In this document: positions 15,691 to 24,145 of the stretch, one piece after another
How positions within the stretch are numbered: the first letter of the stretch is position 1
How the letters are laid out: every line of letters starts with the position of its first letter
Translations under genes and position numbers: made by a program
The notes under the pieces: generated by a model
Database searches by the model: none
The model's input: only the letters and a program-made list of their open reading frames with translations
Told to the model about the DNA's origin: nothing
Assembly (NCBI GenBank): GCA_014191855.1
Contig: BJHF01000014.1
Coordinates: 20,321-84,320, forward strand
Source: Deltaproteobacteria bacterium
Lineage (GTDB): Bacteria; Myxococcota_A; UBA796; SXON01
Reading direction: 5' to 3'
Length of the DNA stretch: 64,000 bases

Positions 15691-16437
15691 ATGGACGAGA
15701 CGCTTGCCCGCCAGGTCGCCGCGCTGTGTCAGGACCTGCACGCTCGCGCGTGGGTCGCCAATCACGACGGAAACGTGAGCGTTCGGCTCGGCGATGGTCG
15801 ATTCCTCGCAAGTCCAACCGCGGTGAGCAAGCGCGACGTGCGCCCGGAGAGTCTGGTCGTCGTCGACGGCGAAGGCAAGGTCGTCCAAGGCACGCGCCGC
15901 GTGTTCTCCGAGATGGCGCTGCACCTCGCCGCGTACCGCGCACGGCCCGACGTTTCCTGGGTCGTTCACGCCCACCCCCCCCACGCCACCGCGTGGGCCG
16001 TCGCAGGTGAATCGTTCTGGGACGCACCATTCCTCGCCGAGGCCGTCGTCTCCCTTGGGGACTCGGTGCCGCTCGTGAGCTACGCGATGCCGGGCTCCTC
16101 GACGGCCGCGCTCGAAGCCGCGATCTCACGCGCAGACGCGGTGTTGCTTGGAAACCATGGCGTTCTCACCGTGGGACCCGACGCAGAAACGGCCTTGCTC
16201 CGAATGGAATTGGTCGAGCACCTCGCCCGTATCGCCGCGTTGGCCCGCCCCCTGGGCGGCGCGCGTCCCCTACCCGCCGAAGACGTGGCGAAGTTGCTCG
16301 ACGCGCGGCGCAAAGCCGGGTTGGGTCCGGAGGGTCGGGCGAACGCAGGGCTGACCGGTGCGGGGACACCGCCGCTCGCGCCCCCCACGACGGACGTCGA
16401 AGCGCTGGTGCGGGACGCGCTGCGTCGGCTGGGCTGA
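15691..16437 (+). CDS. Class II aldolase (FucA/RhaD/AraD family) with candidate C-terminal encapsulation tail
   Basis: A 248-residue zinc-type aldolase of the fuculose-phosphate aldolase/adducin-head family, expected to cleave a sugar phosphate into dihydroxyacetone phosphate and an aldehyde. The metal ligands of FucA are all present: Glu74 (VFSEMALH), His93 and His95 (VVHAHPPHATA), His156 (LLGNHGVLTVG). GNVSVRL and LASPTAVSK are the phosphate-binding strips. After the fold ends near residue 210 there is a Gly/Ala/Pro linker (to about 232) and a terminal amphipathic helix TTDVEALVRDALRRLG, the form of BMC encapsulation peptides. With the acylating aldehyde dehydrogenase it could form a two-step pathway inside the shell. 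The sugar is unknown. Confidence 0.9.
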   Translation: MDETLARQVAALCQDLHARAWVANHDGNVSVRLGDGRFLASPTAVSKRDVRPESLVVVDGEGKVVQGTRRVFSEMALHLAAYRARPDVSWVVHAHPPHATAWAVAGESFWDAPFLAEAVVSLGDSVPLVSYAMPGSSTAALEAAISRADAVLLGNHGVLTVGPDAETALLRMELVEHLARIAALARPLGGARPLPAEDVAKLLDARRKAGLGPEGRANAGLTGAGTPPLAPPTTDVEALVRDALRRLG

Positions 16438-16453
16438 GCCTTCAGGCGCTCAG
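16434..16453. terminator. Short hairpin between convergent genes
   Basis: Arms CTGAGC (16434-16439) and GCTCAG (16448-16453) enclose eight bases at the junction of the aldolase stop and the end of the opposite-strand gene. The stem is only 6 bp and there is no T-run, so it is a weak bidirectional terminator candidate. Confidence 0.25.
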
Positions 16454-18381
16454 AACGCCAGCACCGTGCCCGCGCGCACTTCTGGGTAGAAGCCGGTGTC
16501 TTCCAGGTCCTTCTGGATGAGGTCGAACTGGTCGCCAGAGAGCACGCCGAGGGCGAGATCCAGGTTGAAACCGAAGTTTTCACTCACCAGGAAGTCGCAG
16601 CCGCCGCGCACGCGGCCGCCAAACGCGAAGTCGGTGTTCGCGGTGTAAGCCACAGCCACGCCATCGAGGCCTACATACGGCTGCACCTGGCTCACGGGCA
16701 CCTTGTACGCGAAGCCGAAGTTGATGGGGAGGATCGCGTTCCAATCCTGCACCTGTTCGGGGAGGATGCCCGCCGAGTCGGCGATGATCTGGCGCTCCTC
16801 ATCGGTGTAATTCCGATTGGTCGAGGCGCCCTCGATGCCGAGCAGCAACACCACACGGCTGGCCACCGGGATGTCCATCTCCATCCCATAGGTCACGAAG
16901 TCGAGGTTGCCGAAGCGCGAATAACCACCGCGGGCATCGATCGAGAACTTCGCCTTTGCGTCGGAGCTGGAACGGGAGCGGGAAGCCGGCGCGTCCAGAT
17001 CCTCGTCTTCATCGCGAGCGGAGCGCGTGCGCGAGGCGTAGCTGGAAGGCTCGTCTTCCTCTTCGTCGTCCATCAGCCGCTTGGTGGACACCCGCGGCGC
17101 CTCCTCCTCTTCCTCCTCCTCCACCACGCGCTTCGTCGAAACACGTGGTGCGGGCTCCTCTTCTTCTTCCTCCTCCACAACCCGCTTGGCCGAGGCGCGG
17201 GGCGGCGGGGCCGCCTCCTCTTCTTCCTCCTCCTCGACCACCACGTCTTCTTCTTCCTCCTCGGGCTCCTCCACCACCTTGGCCTTGCTGGAGGTGGTCT
17301 TGGCCGTGGTCTTCGACGACGACGACGAGGCGTGCCGCTCGGAGAACGAACGGGTGTCTACCTCCTCTTCCTCTTCGGGAGCGGCCTCTTCCTCCTCCGA
17401 CTTCACCGCCCCTCCGCCCCCGAAGGAGAAGTTGGCAAGCTCTGCCTCGAGATCCGCGTCCTCATCGCTCGGGGGCGGCGACTTCTTGTACTTCGAGGCT
17501 TTCGAGGCCGCTGCGGCCGCCGCTGCTTCCTCTTCCGCTTCGGCCCTGGCCTGCGCCTCTGCGCGGGCCTCGGCTTCCGCTTCGGCCTTCGCGCGGGCAG
17601 CCGCCTCCGCCTTGGCCTTGGCGGCGGCTTCCGCCTTGGCCTTCGCCTCCGCCTCCGCGCGCGCCTTCGCTTCCGCCTCGGCCTTGGCCTTGGCGGTGGC
17701 CTCCGCCTTGGCGCGCGCGTCTGCTTCCGCCTTCGCTTTGGCCTTCGCCTCCGCTGCCGCAGCGCGGGCATCCTCTTCTTCGTCCACGTCTTCGAGCTTG
17801 CCCTTCTTGGCGTCCGGCGTGAACTTCGTCTTGCCCTTCACGTCGCTCTTCTGGCCGTCGAAGTCGAAGTCCTCCTCGTCCTCAAACGCCGTCGTTTGCA
17901 CGCTCTCCGCCGCGGCTTCCGCCGCCGCCGCTGCGCCCTGGCCGGTGATCTCCTTGACCATCTTCGGCGCCGTGGAGGCCAGCGCCGCCACGTCGGCCGC
18001 CACGTCGTATTGCTTCTTTCGCACGATCGAGTTTTTCTTGGCGTCGTAATACACCAAGCTCACCTTCAAGCCCGAACCGCCGGGGGCCACCTGGCCCGTG
18101 ATCACCGTGTCGGCGCCGTTCGCTTTCGCGATGCCGCCCAGGCACGTGGTGGAGCTGAGGCAGCTCGCGTTGAGGCTCGACGGGGCCGCGATCTCGTTCA
18201 CCGTGTCGAAGCTGCCCGAAAAATCGAGCTCGGAGCTGATCAAGCTGGTGAGGTTCGTCGTGGTTTTTGTACCCACGCCCGAGTCGACCAGCGGCGCCAC
18301 CACGGCGAGGCCGCCTGCCCAGGCCATCGACGGCGCACAGAGCAGAAGAACGGCAGGAAGGAAGCGGTTAGTTCGGCGCAT
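16450..18381 (-). CDS. Envelope protein with TolA-like Ala/Lys coil, Glu-rich repeats and terminal beta barrel
   Basis: A 643-residue secreted protein. Signal peptide ends at AWAGG. Residues about 24-165 form a compact domain (GLAVVAPLVDSGVGTKTTTN, ANGADTVITGQVAPGGSGLKV), similar in outline to the TolB N-terminal/ABC-type substrate domain found in many myxobacterial TolB-like proteins. Residues about 205-300 are an Ala/Lys/Glu helical coil like TolA domain II. Residues about 320-460 are extremely acidic, with three copies of a block containing VVEEEEEEE and RVSTKR. The last about 175 residues alternate as beta strands and end in Phe, as in an outer-membrane barrel. It may span the periplasm. 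No exact family is recognised. Confidence 0.75.
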   Translation of the reverse strand: MRRTNRFLPAVLLLCAPSMAWAGGLAVVAPLVDSGVGTKTTTNLTSLISSELDFSGSFDTVNEIAAPSSLNASCLSSTTCLGGIAKANGADTVITGQVAPGGSGLKVSLVYYDAKKNSIVRKKQYDVAADVAALASTAPKMVKEITGQGAAAAAEAAAESVQTTAFEDEEDFDFDGQKSDVKGKTKFTPDAKKGKLEDVDEEEDARAAAAEAKAKAKAEADARAKAEATAKAKAEAEAKARAEAEAKAKAEAAAKAKAEAAARAKAEAEAEARAEAQARAEAEEEAAAAAAASKASKYKKSPPPSDEDADLEAELANFSFGGGGAVKSEEEEAAPEEEEEVDTRSFSERHASSSSSKTTAKTTSSKAKVVEEPEEEEEDVVVEEEEEEEAAPPPRASAKRVVEEEEEEEPAPRVSTKRVVEEEEEEEAPRVSTKRLMDDEEEDEPSSYASRTRSARDEDEDLDAPASRSRSSSDAKAKFSIDARGGYSRFGNLDFVTYGMEMDIPVASRVVLLLGIEGASTNRNYTDEERQIIADSAGILPEQVQDWNAILPINFGFAYKVPVSQVQPYVGLDGVAVAYTANTDFAFGGRVRGGCDFLVSENFGFNLDLALGVLSGDQFDLIQKDLEDTGFYPEVRAGTVLAF

Positions 18382-18430
18382 CGAGACCTCGATTCAGGGG
18401 GGCGGGGCGAAGAACCCCCGGCGACCGCCC

Positions 18431-18459
18431 ATATTGCCACGTCCGTCGCTTTCTGTCGA
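18431..18459 (-). promoter_or_regulatory. Candidate promoter of the TolA-like envelope gene
   Basis: On the minus strand TCGACA (18459-18454) is followed by 17 bases and CAATAT (18436-18431). The -10 match is weak. It lies 50 bases upstream of the ATG at 18381. Confidence 0.3.
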
Positions 18460-18502
18460 GAGGGTGGACTCCTGAGGATCGCGGCGCTATCGGGGCCGGC
18501 CG

Positions 18503-20422
18503 ATGACTGCGCCGCCGGGCCGCCTCCAGCTCGCCAGAGACCGCCTCGTGTTCGCGGTGCTCGGCGCGGCCGCGTTCGGGGCGGTGGAGGCTGCACACAG
18601 CGTGGCCATGTCCCACCTGGCGCTCGGGATGGGCTGGAGCCTGCTCCTGATCGGCATCGGCGCGGGCGCCGCCGGCGTGATCGGTTTGGGCGTCGGGGTG
18701 GCCTCGCTGGCGCTGCCGGGCCGGCCGGTCGGCCGCGCCCGCTGGGCGGCGTTTCTCGCCGGGATCGTCGCGGTGTTCGCCGTGTATCTCTTCGTCGCGC
18801 TCTTCACCGACCCGCCGCCGTTTCAGAAGCCCCCTCCCCTCCACGGCAGCCCGCTCGCCTGGCTGGGGCTGACCGGTGCCGCCGGAGTGGCCGCGCTCGG
18901 GCTGTACCAAGCTGTGCGCGGCGCAAAAAACGTCGCAACCGCCGCCATCTGCCTCGCCGCGGCCGGGGGGGTATGGGCCTGGTCGGGCAGCGTCGCCATT
19001 GGAGCCGATCGTCCCTCGCTCCCTGCCGGAACGCCCAACGTCCTGTTGGTGACCCTCGACACCACGCGCGCCGATCACGTTGGAGCCTACGGAAATACGA
19101 CCGTAGATACCCGGTCGTTCGACGCCTTGGCGCGCGAGGGTGTGCTGTTCTCGAACGCCTCGGCCGTGGCCGCGGTAACCGGACCGAGCCACGCCGCGAT
19201 GCTCACGGGAACGGGGCCGTGGGTGAACGGGGTGCTGCTCAACGGCATCCCGATTCCCGAGCAACATCGCCTGCTGTCGGAGCGGCTTCGCGAAGCGGGT
19301 TGGTCCACCGGCGCGTTCGTGAGCGCCTACGTGCTGGAGGGCTCGCTGGGCTTCTCCCGCGGCTTCGACGTGTACGACGACGACTTTGGCCTCATGCCGG
19401 GTTTGGCGGCGCTCCTCGTGCCCCGGGCCATCACCATGGCGCACCGTCACGCGGACCCGGACTGGATCCTTGAGCGGCGAGGCGGAGAAACCGTGGATCA
19501 CGCAGAGGCCTGGATCGCCGGCCAGTCCGCGCCCTGGTTCGCCTGGGTACACCTCTTCGACGCGCATGGGCCGTACCTCCCGCCCCCGCCGTGGGACACG
19601 CAATACTACGCCGCGGACCCCCGGGATCCCGCACACACCTCGATGCAGGCCGTGCACGGTATCGCCAGCTACCTGCTCCCCTCGCTCAAGGGGATCACCG
19701 ACCTGAACTACGTGTTGGCGCAGTACGCGGGAGAGATCAGCTACGCCGACTCCCAGCTCGGTCGATTGTTGGAGTCGATCCCTGAGAACACGCTTGTCGT
19801 GGTGATCGGAGACCACGGCGAGTCGCTCGGCGAACACGACGTGTGGTTCAACCATGGCGACGACGTGTACGAGACCAGCGTACACGTGCCCTTCGCGATG
19901 CGTTGGCCCGGACGCATCGCCTCGGGCGTCGTGACCCACCCCGTTGAGGGCACCGACGTAGCGCCGACCATCCTCGGCGAGTTGGGCCTGCCGACGACGG
20001 GAATGACCGGGGTGAACGCCCTTACCGGCAACCGCACCCTCGCCTCATCGATGTGTTTTGACCGGGACACCAACCTGGCCGAGCGTAAGGCCGGGCGCAT
20101 CAGCCAGCCGAAGTGGCGTCTCGGCGCGCTGCGCAGCGAGTCCGCGCGGTGGGTTCATCGGGAGATCGACGGTCGCGGGGAGTTTTTTGACCTGGGCGCG
20201 GACCCGGGCGGCCTGTCGGACGTGGCGGGAGCGTGGGGGTTGGAGCCCGAAGGCGCTGGGCAGTTGCAAACACTGCGGGAGACGACGAGCGTGTTGTTCC
20301 TCTCCGACTCCAGCCACTCGGGGCAGGAGCACAGCCCCGAGGAGCGCGCGAAGCTGGAGGCGCTCGGGTACCTTGAGCCCCTTGAGCCGCTTCAGGCCCC
20401 CAAGCCGGGAACAACCCCGTGA
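18503..20422 (+). CDS. Membrane-anchored sulfatase-like hydrolase (alkaline phosphatase superfamily)
   Basis: A 639-residue protein. Five or so N-terminal helices (to about residue 165) anchor a sulfatase-fold domain. Metal ligands are visible in LLVTLDTTRADHVGAYG (Asp186) and VVIGDHGESLGEH. At the place where sulfatases have C/S-x-P-S-R, it reads T-G-P-S-H (Thr226 to His230), so no formylglycine can be formed. A Thr nucleophile would fit a phosphotransferase or phosphodiesterase, as in the phosphoethanolamine transferase branch. The gene overlaps the next one by four bases (GTGA) and heads a four-gene operon with acyltransferase, phosphodiesterase and glycosyltransferase genes, pointing to envelope lipid or glycan modification. 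Confidence 0.85.
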   Translation: MTAPPGRLQLARDRLVFAVLGAAAFGAVEAAHSVAMSHLALGMGWSLLLIGIGAGAAGVIGLGVGVASLALPGRPVGRARWAAFLAGIVAVFAVYLFVALFTDPPPFQKPPPLHGSPLAWLGLTGAAGVAALGLYQAVRGAKNVATAAICLAAAGGVWAWSGSVAIGADRPSLPAGTPNVLLVTLDTTRADHVGAYGNTTVDTRSFDALAREGVLFSNASAVAAVTGPSHAAMLTGTGPWVNGVLLNGIPIPEQHRLLSERLREAGWSTGAFVSAYVLEGSLGFSRGFDVYDDDFGLMPGLAALLVPRAITMAHRHADPDWILERRGGETVDHAEAWIAGQSAPWFAWVHLFDAHGPYLPPPPWDTQYYAADPRDPAHTSMQAVHGIASYLLPSLKGITDLNYVLAQYAGEISYADSQLGRLLESIPENTLVVVIGDHGESLGEHDVWFNHGDDVYETSVHVPFAMRWPGRIASGVVTHPVEGTDVAPTILGELGLPTTGMTGVNALTGNRTLASSMCFDRDTNLAERKAGRISQPKWRLGALRSESARWVHREIDGRGEFFDLGADPGGLSDVAGAWGLEPEGAGQLQTLRETTSVLFLSDSSHSGQEHSPEERAKLEALGYLEPLEPLQAPKPGTTP

Positions 20423-21375
20423 TCATCGCCGAATCCCCGCTCAAGGATGCCTACCGGCGCTTCACGTGGGGACCGTGGCGTCGGCTCTTGGAGGCCGCCC
20501 CGCCCGGGTGGGACTACCGCGCAAGCCAACAGATCGGTCGACTTGCGGGGCGGCTCTCCGCGAAGAAACGAGCGGACGTGGTCGCGAATCTGCGCCGCGC
20601 CTTCCCCGACCGTTCCGACCTCGATCGCGTGGCACAAGCGGCGTTCGGCGCCCACTTCGAGAACCAGTACGCCTCGTTCGCGTTCGGTCGGCTGAACGCC
20701 ACGAACTGGGGGCGGTGGCTTCGTTTTGAGGGTCTGGAACACCTGGATCGGGCGGCGAGGGACGGCGTCGGCGTGGTGCTGATGCACCCGCACATGGGCC
20801 CTGCACAGCTCCCGCTGGCGGCGCTGGGCGCGCTCGGTCGACCGGTGCACCAGGTCGGGGGCGGCGCGGTGCAGGTGGAGAAGTCGGAAACGGGAAACTG
20901 GGCAAGCGCGGAGCGTGGGCGCCTCGAAGCACGGATGCAGGTGACGTTACACGATGGAACTGGGTTTCTGCGGGGCCTGCTACGAGCGCTCGGCAGCGGC
21001 GGGATCGTGCTGACGGCCTGCGATGGCACCGGAGGCGGCAAGGAGCTGGGGCGGCGGCTTGAGCGCACGGTCCTCGGCCAACCGATGGGCGTACCGGTCA
21101 CCCCGTTCTGGCTCGCGAGGCGATCCGGCGCGCGGCTGCACACGCTGTACACGGCGCGAGATCCCCTCGATCCTCGTCGGCACGCGAGTTTTATCGGCCC
21201 CGAAGTGCCGGTGACGCGGGACGGCTCGGTAGACGAGGCGCTCGAAGCCGGCGCGACCTTCACCGCGGCGTGGTTGACGCTGGTGTTGTCGCGACACCCC
21301 GAAGCGTGGCTTTTTTGGGACGAGTTTCGACCCGGGGGGCTGTTGATGCCAGCGGTGGAGCCGAAGAAGCCATGA
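20419..21375 (+). CDS. Lipid A acyltransferase-like (LpxL/HtrB superfamily) protein
   Basis: A 318-residue protein of the lysophospholipid acyltransferase superfamily in the LpxL/HtrB style: KKRADVVANLRRAFPDRS, then the active-site strip VVLMHPHMGPAQLPL, TACDGTGGGKELGRRLE and a PVTPFWLARRSGARL segment. The family motif is H-x4-D/E; here the strip reads HPHMGPAQ and the acidic partner seems to be Gln, so activity is uncertain. It starts at GTG 20419, overlapping the previous stop, and its own stop overlaps the ATG of the next gene. Confidence 0.78.
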   Translation: MIIAESPLKDAYRRFTWGPWRRLLEAAPPGWDYRASQQIGRLAGRLSAKKRADVVANLRRAFPDRSDLDRVAQAAFGAHFENQYASFAFGRLNATNWGRWLRFEGLEHLDRAARDGVGVVLMHPHMGPAQLPLAALGALGRPVHQVGGGAVQVEKSETGNWASAERGRLEARMQVTLHDGTGFLRGLLRALGSGGIVLTACDGTGGGKELGRRLERTVLGQPMGVPVTPFWLARRSGARLHTLYTARDPLDPRRHASFIGPEVPVTRDGSVDEALEAGATFTAAWLTLVLSRHPEAWLFWDEFRPGGLLMPAVEPKKP

Positions 21376-23078
21376 AGAAGCTTCTGAATGCGCTGCTGGT
21401 CGCGCTCGGGGCGTCGGCGCTGGGCACCGCAGCCGCAGTGACACTGGTCGATCGGGCCCACCCGATGTTCAACGACCTCCCCTGGATCGGTGCTGCGATC
21501 GCCGCTTTTGGGGCGGCGCAGCTCCCCTGGGCTCGTCGAGGCCGCGCGAGGATGGTGGCGGCGGCGGCTTCGCTGCTCGCCGCGCCGATTTGGATGCTCT
21601 CGGTGGGAGACTCGCTCGGTCCCCTCCCCGCACGGATGGTGATCTTCGGCGTAGATGGCGCAACGTGGGACGTAATCGACGCCGAGCCGCTGCCCGCCTT
21701 TCACGCGATGTCGGTAGAGGGCGCCCGCGGCGACCTCATCTCGATGGAGCCGATGTTCTCGCCGCTCTTGTGGACGACCATCGCGTCTGGACGCCCCGTT
21801 TCCGAGCATGGCGTCCGCGGCTTCCATGTGCACAGCGACGACTGCAAGGTCGCGCGGTGGTGGGACATCGCGGAGGCCTCCGGCGACGGTGTGGGCCTGT
21901 ACAAGTGGCTCGTGGACTACCCGCCGCGAACCTTTGCACACGGCGGCTTCTGGGTGCCAAGCTGGCTGGCCCCGACCCCGGAAACCTGGCCGGCGCGGCT
22001 CTCCGCGGTGAAGGAGGTGGAGCTCGCGAACCGGCTCCGGCGCAAGGCGGTGGGGGAACGCGGCGCTTCCCTGGCGCTCGCGGAGCGCCTCGTGGACGTC
22101 GGCGTGCGGCTCTCGACGCTCAGTCGCGCGGCCGCCTGGACGGTGGAGGAGCGCCTTACCCATCCCGACGAACCCCGTCGCAACACCGCGATGCAGTTGA
22201 TCCGCGGAGACATCGACCGGGACGTGTTCATCGCGCAGCTCTATGCGGAGGCGCCCGCCGTCGCGAGCCTCAACTACTACGCAACGGACGGGCTCGCGCA
22301 CCTCTACTGGGACCGGTATGCGGCAGGCGGCGGTGAGCTGCGCGCGGCCTACCGCCAGGCCGACGAGATCCTGGGCGAGCTGCGCCGCCGCCTGGGCCCC
22401 AAAGGCCGCATCCTCGTCGTGAGCGATCACGGCTTCAAGGCGATGGATGGCTCCGGCACGGCCGGTCAATTCCTCCCCTTGACCGAAAGACTCTCGGCGC
22501 GGATCTCCGCCGAGGTGGTGCCGGTGGACGTCACCCGGATCGGCCACAAGCTGGTCGTGGGCACGCCGTCGCCGGCCGATGCGGAGCGGGTGCGCGCCTG
22601 GGCCTCCACCTTCACCGACTCCGCGGGCAAGCCGTTCTACAAGACGGGCGATTTTCCGGACGATCCGGGGAGCGTGGCCCTGACGCTCGCCGACGAACAG
22701 ATCACGGCCGACCGGATGAAAATTGAGCGCGTGGGGGGCGACCCGCTCAGCGACTATGTGACGTTGACCGCCACCTATACCGGCACCCACGAGCAGCGCG
22801 GGGTGATCCTGGCCTGGGGAGCGGGCGTCACGCCCGGGCGCCTCGGCGCGGTACCGCTGCTCGATGCGGCGCCGACGCTGCTCGCTGGCGGGGGGTTGCC
22901 CGCGGCGGAGGACATGTCGGGCCGCGCCCGCGTGTGGCCCGAGCTGCCTCGCGTCGCGACGTGGGACGGCCTCGTGCCCGGTCTCCGCTTCCTCGGGGCC
23001 GACGACGAGGGCGTGAACGAGGACATGCTCAAGGCGCTGGGCTACGTGGACGACGGAAAACCGAGTCCGAAGCCGTGA
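21372..23078 (+). CDS. Type I phosphodiesterase/nucleotide pyrophosphatase-like protein, membrane-anchored
   Basis: A 568-residue protein. Two N-terminal hydrophobic helices (about residues 5-27 and 62-78) precede an alkaline-phosphatase-superfamily domain. MVIFGVDGATWDVID holds the first metal-ligand Asp95. FSPLLWTTIASGRPVSEHGV holds a Thr in the nucleophile position, as in NPP-type phosphodiesterases. Further ligands lie in NYYATDGLAHLYWD and LVVSDHGFKAM. The C-terminus carries LLDAAPTLLAGGGLPAAEDM and ends in MLKALGYVDD, a tail common in this group. ATG 21372 overlaps the previous stop by four bases. The real substrate is unknown; similar proteins act on phosphodiesters in glycolipids or nucleotides. 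Confidence 0.82.
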   Translation: MKKLLNALLVALGASALGTAAAVTLVDRAHPMFNDLPWIGAAIAAFGAAQLPWARRGRARMVAAAASLLAAPIWMLSVGDSLGPLPARMVIFGVDGATWDVIDAEPLPAFHAMSVEGARGDLISMEPMFSPLLWTTIASGRPVSEHGVRGFHVHSDDCKVARWWDIAEASGDGVGLYKWLVDYPPRTFAHGGFWVPSWLAPTPETWPARLSAVKEVELANRLRRKAVGERGASLALAERLVDVGVRLSTLSRAAAWTVEERLTHPDEPRRNTAMQLIRGDIDRDVFIAQLYAEAPAVASLNYYATDGLAHLYWDRYAAGGGELRAAYRQADEILGELRRRLGPKGRILVVSDHGFKAMDGSGTAGQFLPLTERLSARISAEVVPVDVTRIGHKLVVGTPSPADAERVRAWASTFTDSAGKPFYKTGDFPDDPGSVALTLADEQITADRMKIERVGGDPLSDYVTLTATYTGTHEQRGVILAWGAGVTPGRLGAVPLLDAAPTLLAGGGLPAAEDMSGRARVWPELPRVATWDGLVPGLRFLGADDEGVNEDMLKALGYVDDGKPSPKP

Positions 23079-24145
23079 AGCTGCTGTTCGTCGCGCGGCG
23101 CTTCCCGCCAGACGTGCGCAGCGGCACCGAGACGGTGTTTGAGCGCCTGCTGGCCGAGGCGCGCGCGGCGGGCCATGACGTTCACCTCGTCGCCGGATTC
23201 CGCCGTGACCGTGCGTTATTACCCGCTGGCACGACAGCGGTGGACCTGCGGGGGCGCGGCGCCACGGCTTGGGCCGCGATGCCGCTGGCTGCGATGACGG
23301 CCGCGCGCCGGCTGCGTCCGGACGCGGTGTTGAGCAACTCCATCGAGGTGCGCGTGCCGGGGGTGCCGACGGTCACGCTGGTGCACGACTTGAACTTTGG
23401 CGGCGACGGGGAAGGCGCGGGCGCGCGCGGCCGACGTCTGTTCTACCGCGTTCAAGCGGCGGGATTGGCCCGCATCGTGGCCGTGAGCGAGGTCACGCGG
23501 CAGGCGCTGCTGGCGATCGGCGTCGCCCCCGACAAGGTGGTCACGATCCACAACGGCGTGGACCTTTCGCGGTTCGTCCCCTCCCCTCGCCCGCCGGACA
23601 GCGAGGTGCGCCTCGTACACGTCAGCCGCGTCCTGTCCGGCAAGGGACAGCACTGCTCGCTTGACGCGCTCGGCCGGATGCGGCCCGACCAACGCCGGGG
23701 AATAAGCCTCGCCATCGTGGGCACCGTCGCCGACGCCACCTACGCCGACCAGCTCCGCGTGCAGGCTTGGAACCTCCCGGTCCAGCTCCACTTTGACGTT
23801 CAGGACGTGGTCCCTCACTACCAGTCGGCCGACATCGCCCTCTTCCCTACACGAATGCCCGAGGGCTTCGGGTACGCCGCGGTAGAGGCGATGGCCTGCG
23901 GGCTCCCCGTCGTGGGCTTCGAAGATCCGGCGGTGGCGGAGGCGACCGGGGGCCTCGCGGTGCTCGTGCCTCGCGACGACATCCCGGCATTTCGAAACGC
24001 GATCCTCCGTTTGGCAACGGATCCCGCGGAGCGCCGGCGGCTCGGCGAGGCCGGCCGCATGTTCGTGCAGCGGTATCGTTGGGCGGACACGTGGCGGGCG
24101 TATGAGCGGGTGCTTGAGGGCGCGGCGGGGCTCTTGGGGCGTTGA
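23075..24145 (+). CDS. Glycosyltransferase family 4 protein
   Basis: A 356-residue GT-B glycosyltransferase. The N-terminal domain starts KLLFVARRFPPDVRSGTE. The linker region has VAVSEVTRQALLAIGV and the nucleotide-sugar domain has VTIHNGVDLSRFVP, LVHVSRVLSGKGQH and the GT4 signature PEGFGYAAVEAMACGLPVVGF, with the E-x7-E pair. GTG 23075 overlaps the stop of the phosphodiesterase gene by four bases. As the last gene of the 18503-24145 operon it probably adds a hexose to a lipid-linked or surface glycan. Confidence 0.9.
   Translation: MKLLFVARRFPPDVRSGTETVFERLLAEARAAGHDVHLVAGFRRDRALLPAGTTAVDLRGRGATAWAAMPLAAMTAARRLRPDAVLSNSIEVRVPGVPTVTLVHDLNFGGDGEGAGARGRRLFYRVQAAGLARIVAVSEVTRQALLAIGVAPDKVVTIHNGVDLSRFVPSPRPPDSEVRLVHVSRVLSGKGQHCSLDALGRMRPDQRRGISLAIVGTVADATYADQLRVQAWNLPVQLHFDVQDVVPHYQSADIALFPTRMPEGFGYAAVEAMACGLPVVGFEDPAVAEATGGLAVLVPRDDIPAFRNAILRLATDPAERRRLGEAGRMFVQRYRWADTWRAYERVLEGAAGLLGR

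Noticed and set aside
17332..19473. Long plus-strand open frame of about 700 codons
   Set aside because: It lies opposite the TolA-like gene, is made of Arg/Leu/Gly runs produced by its codons, and runs into the sulfatase-like gene in the wrong frame.
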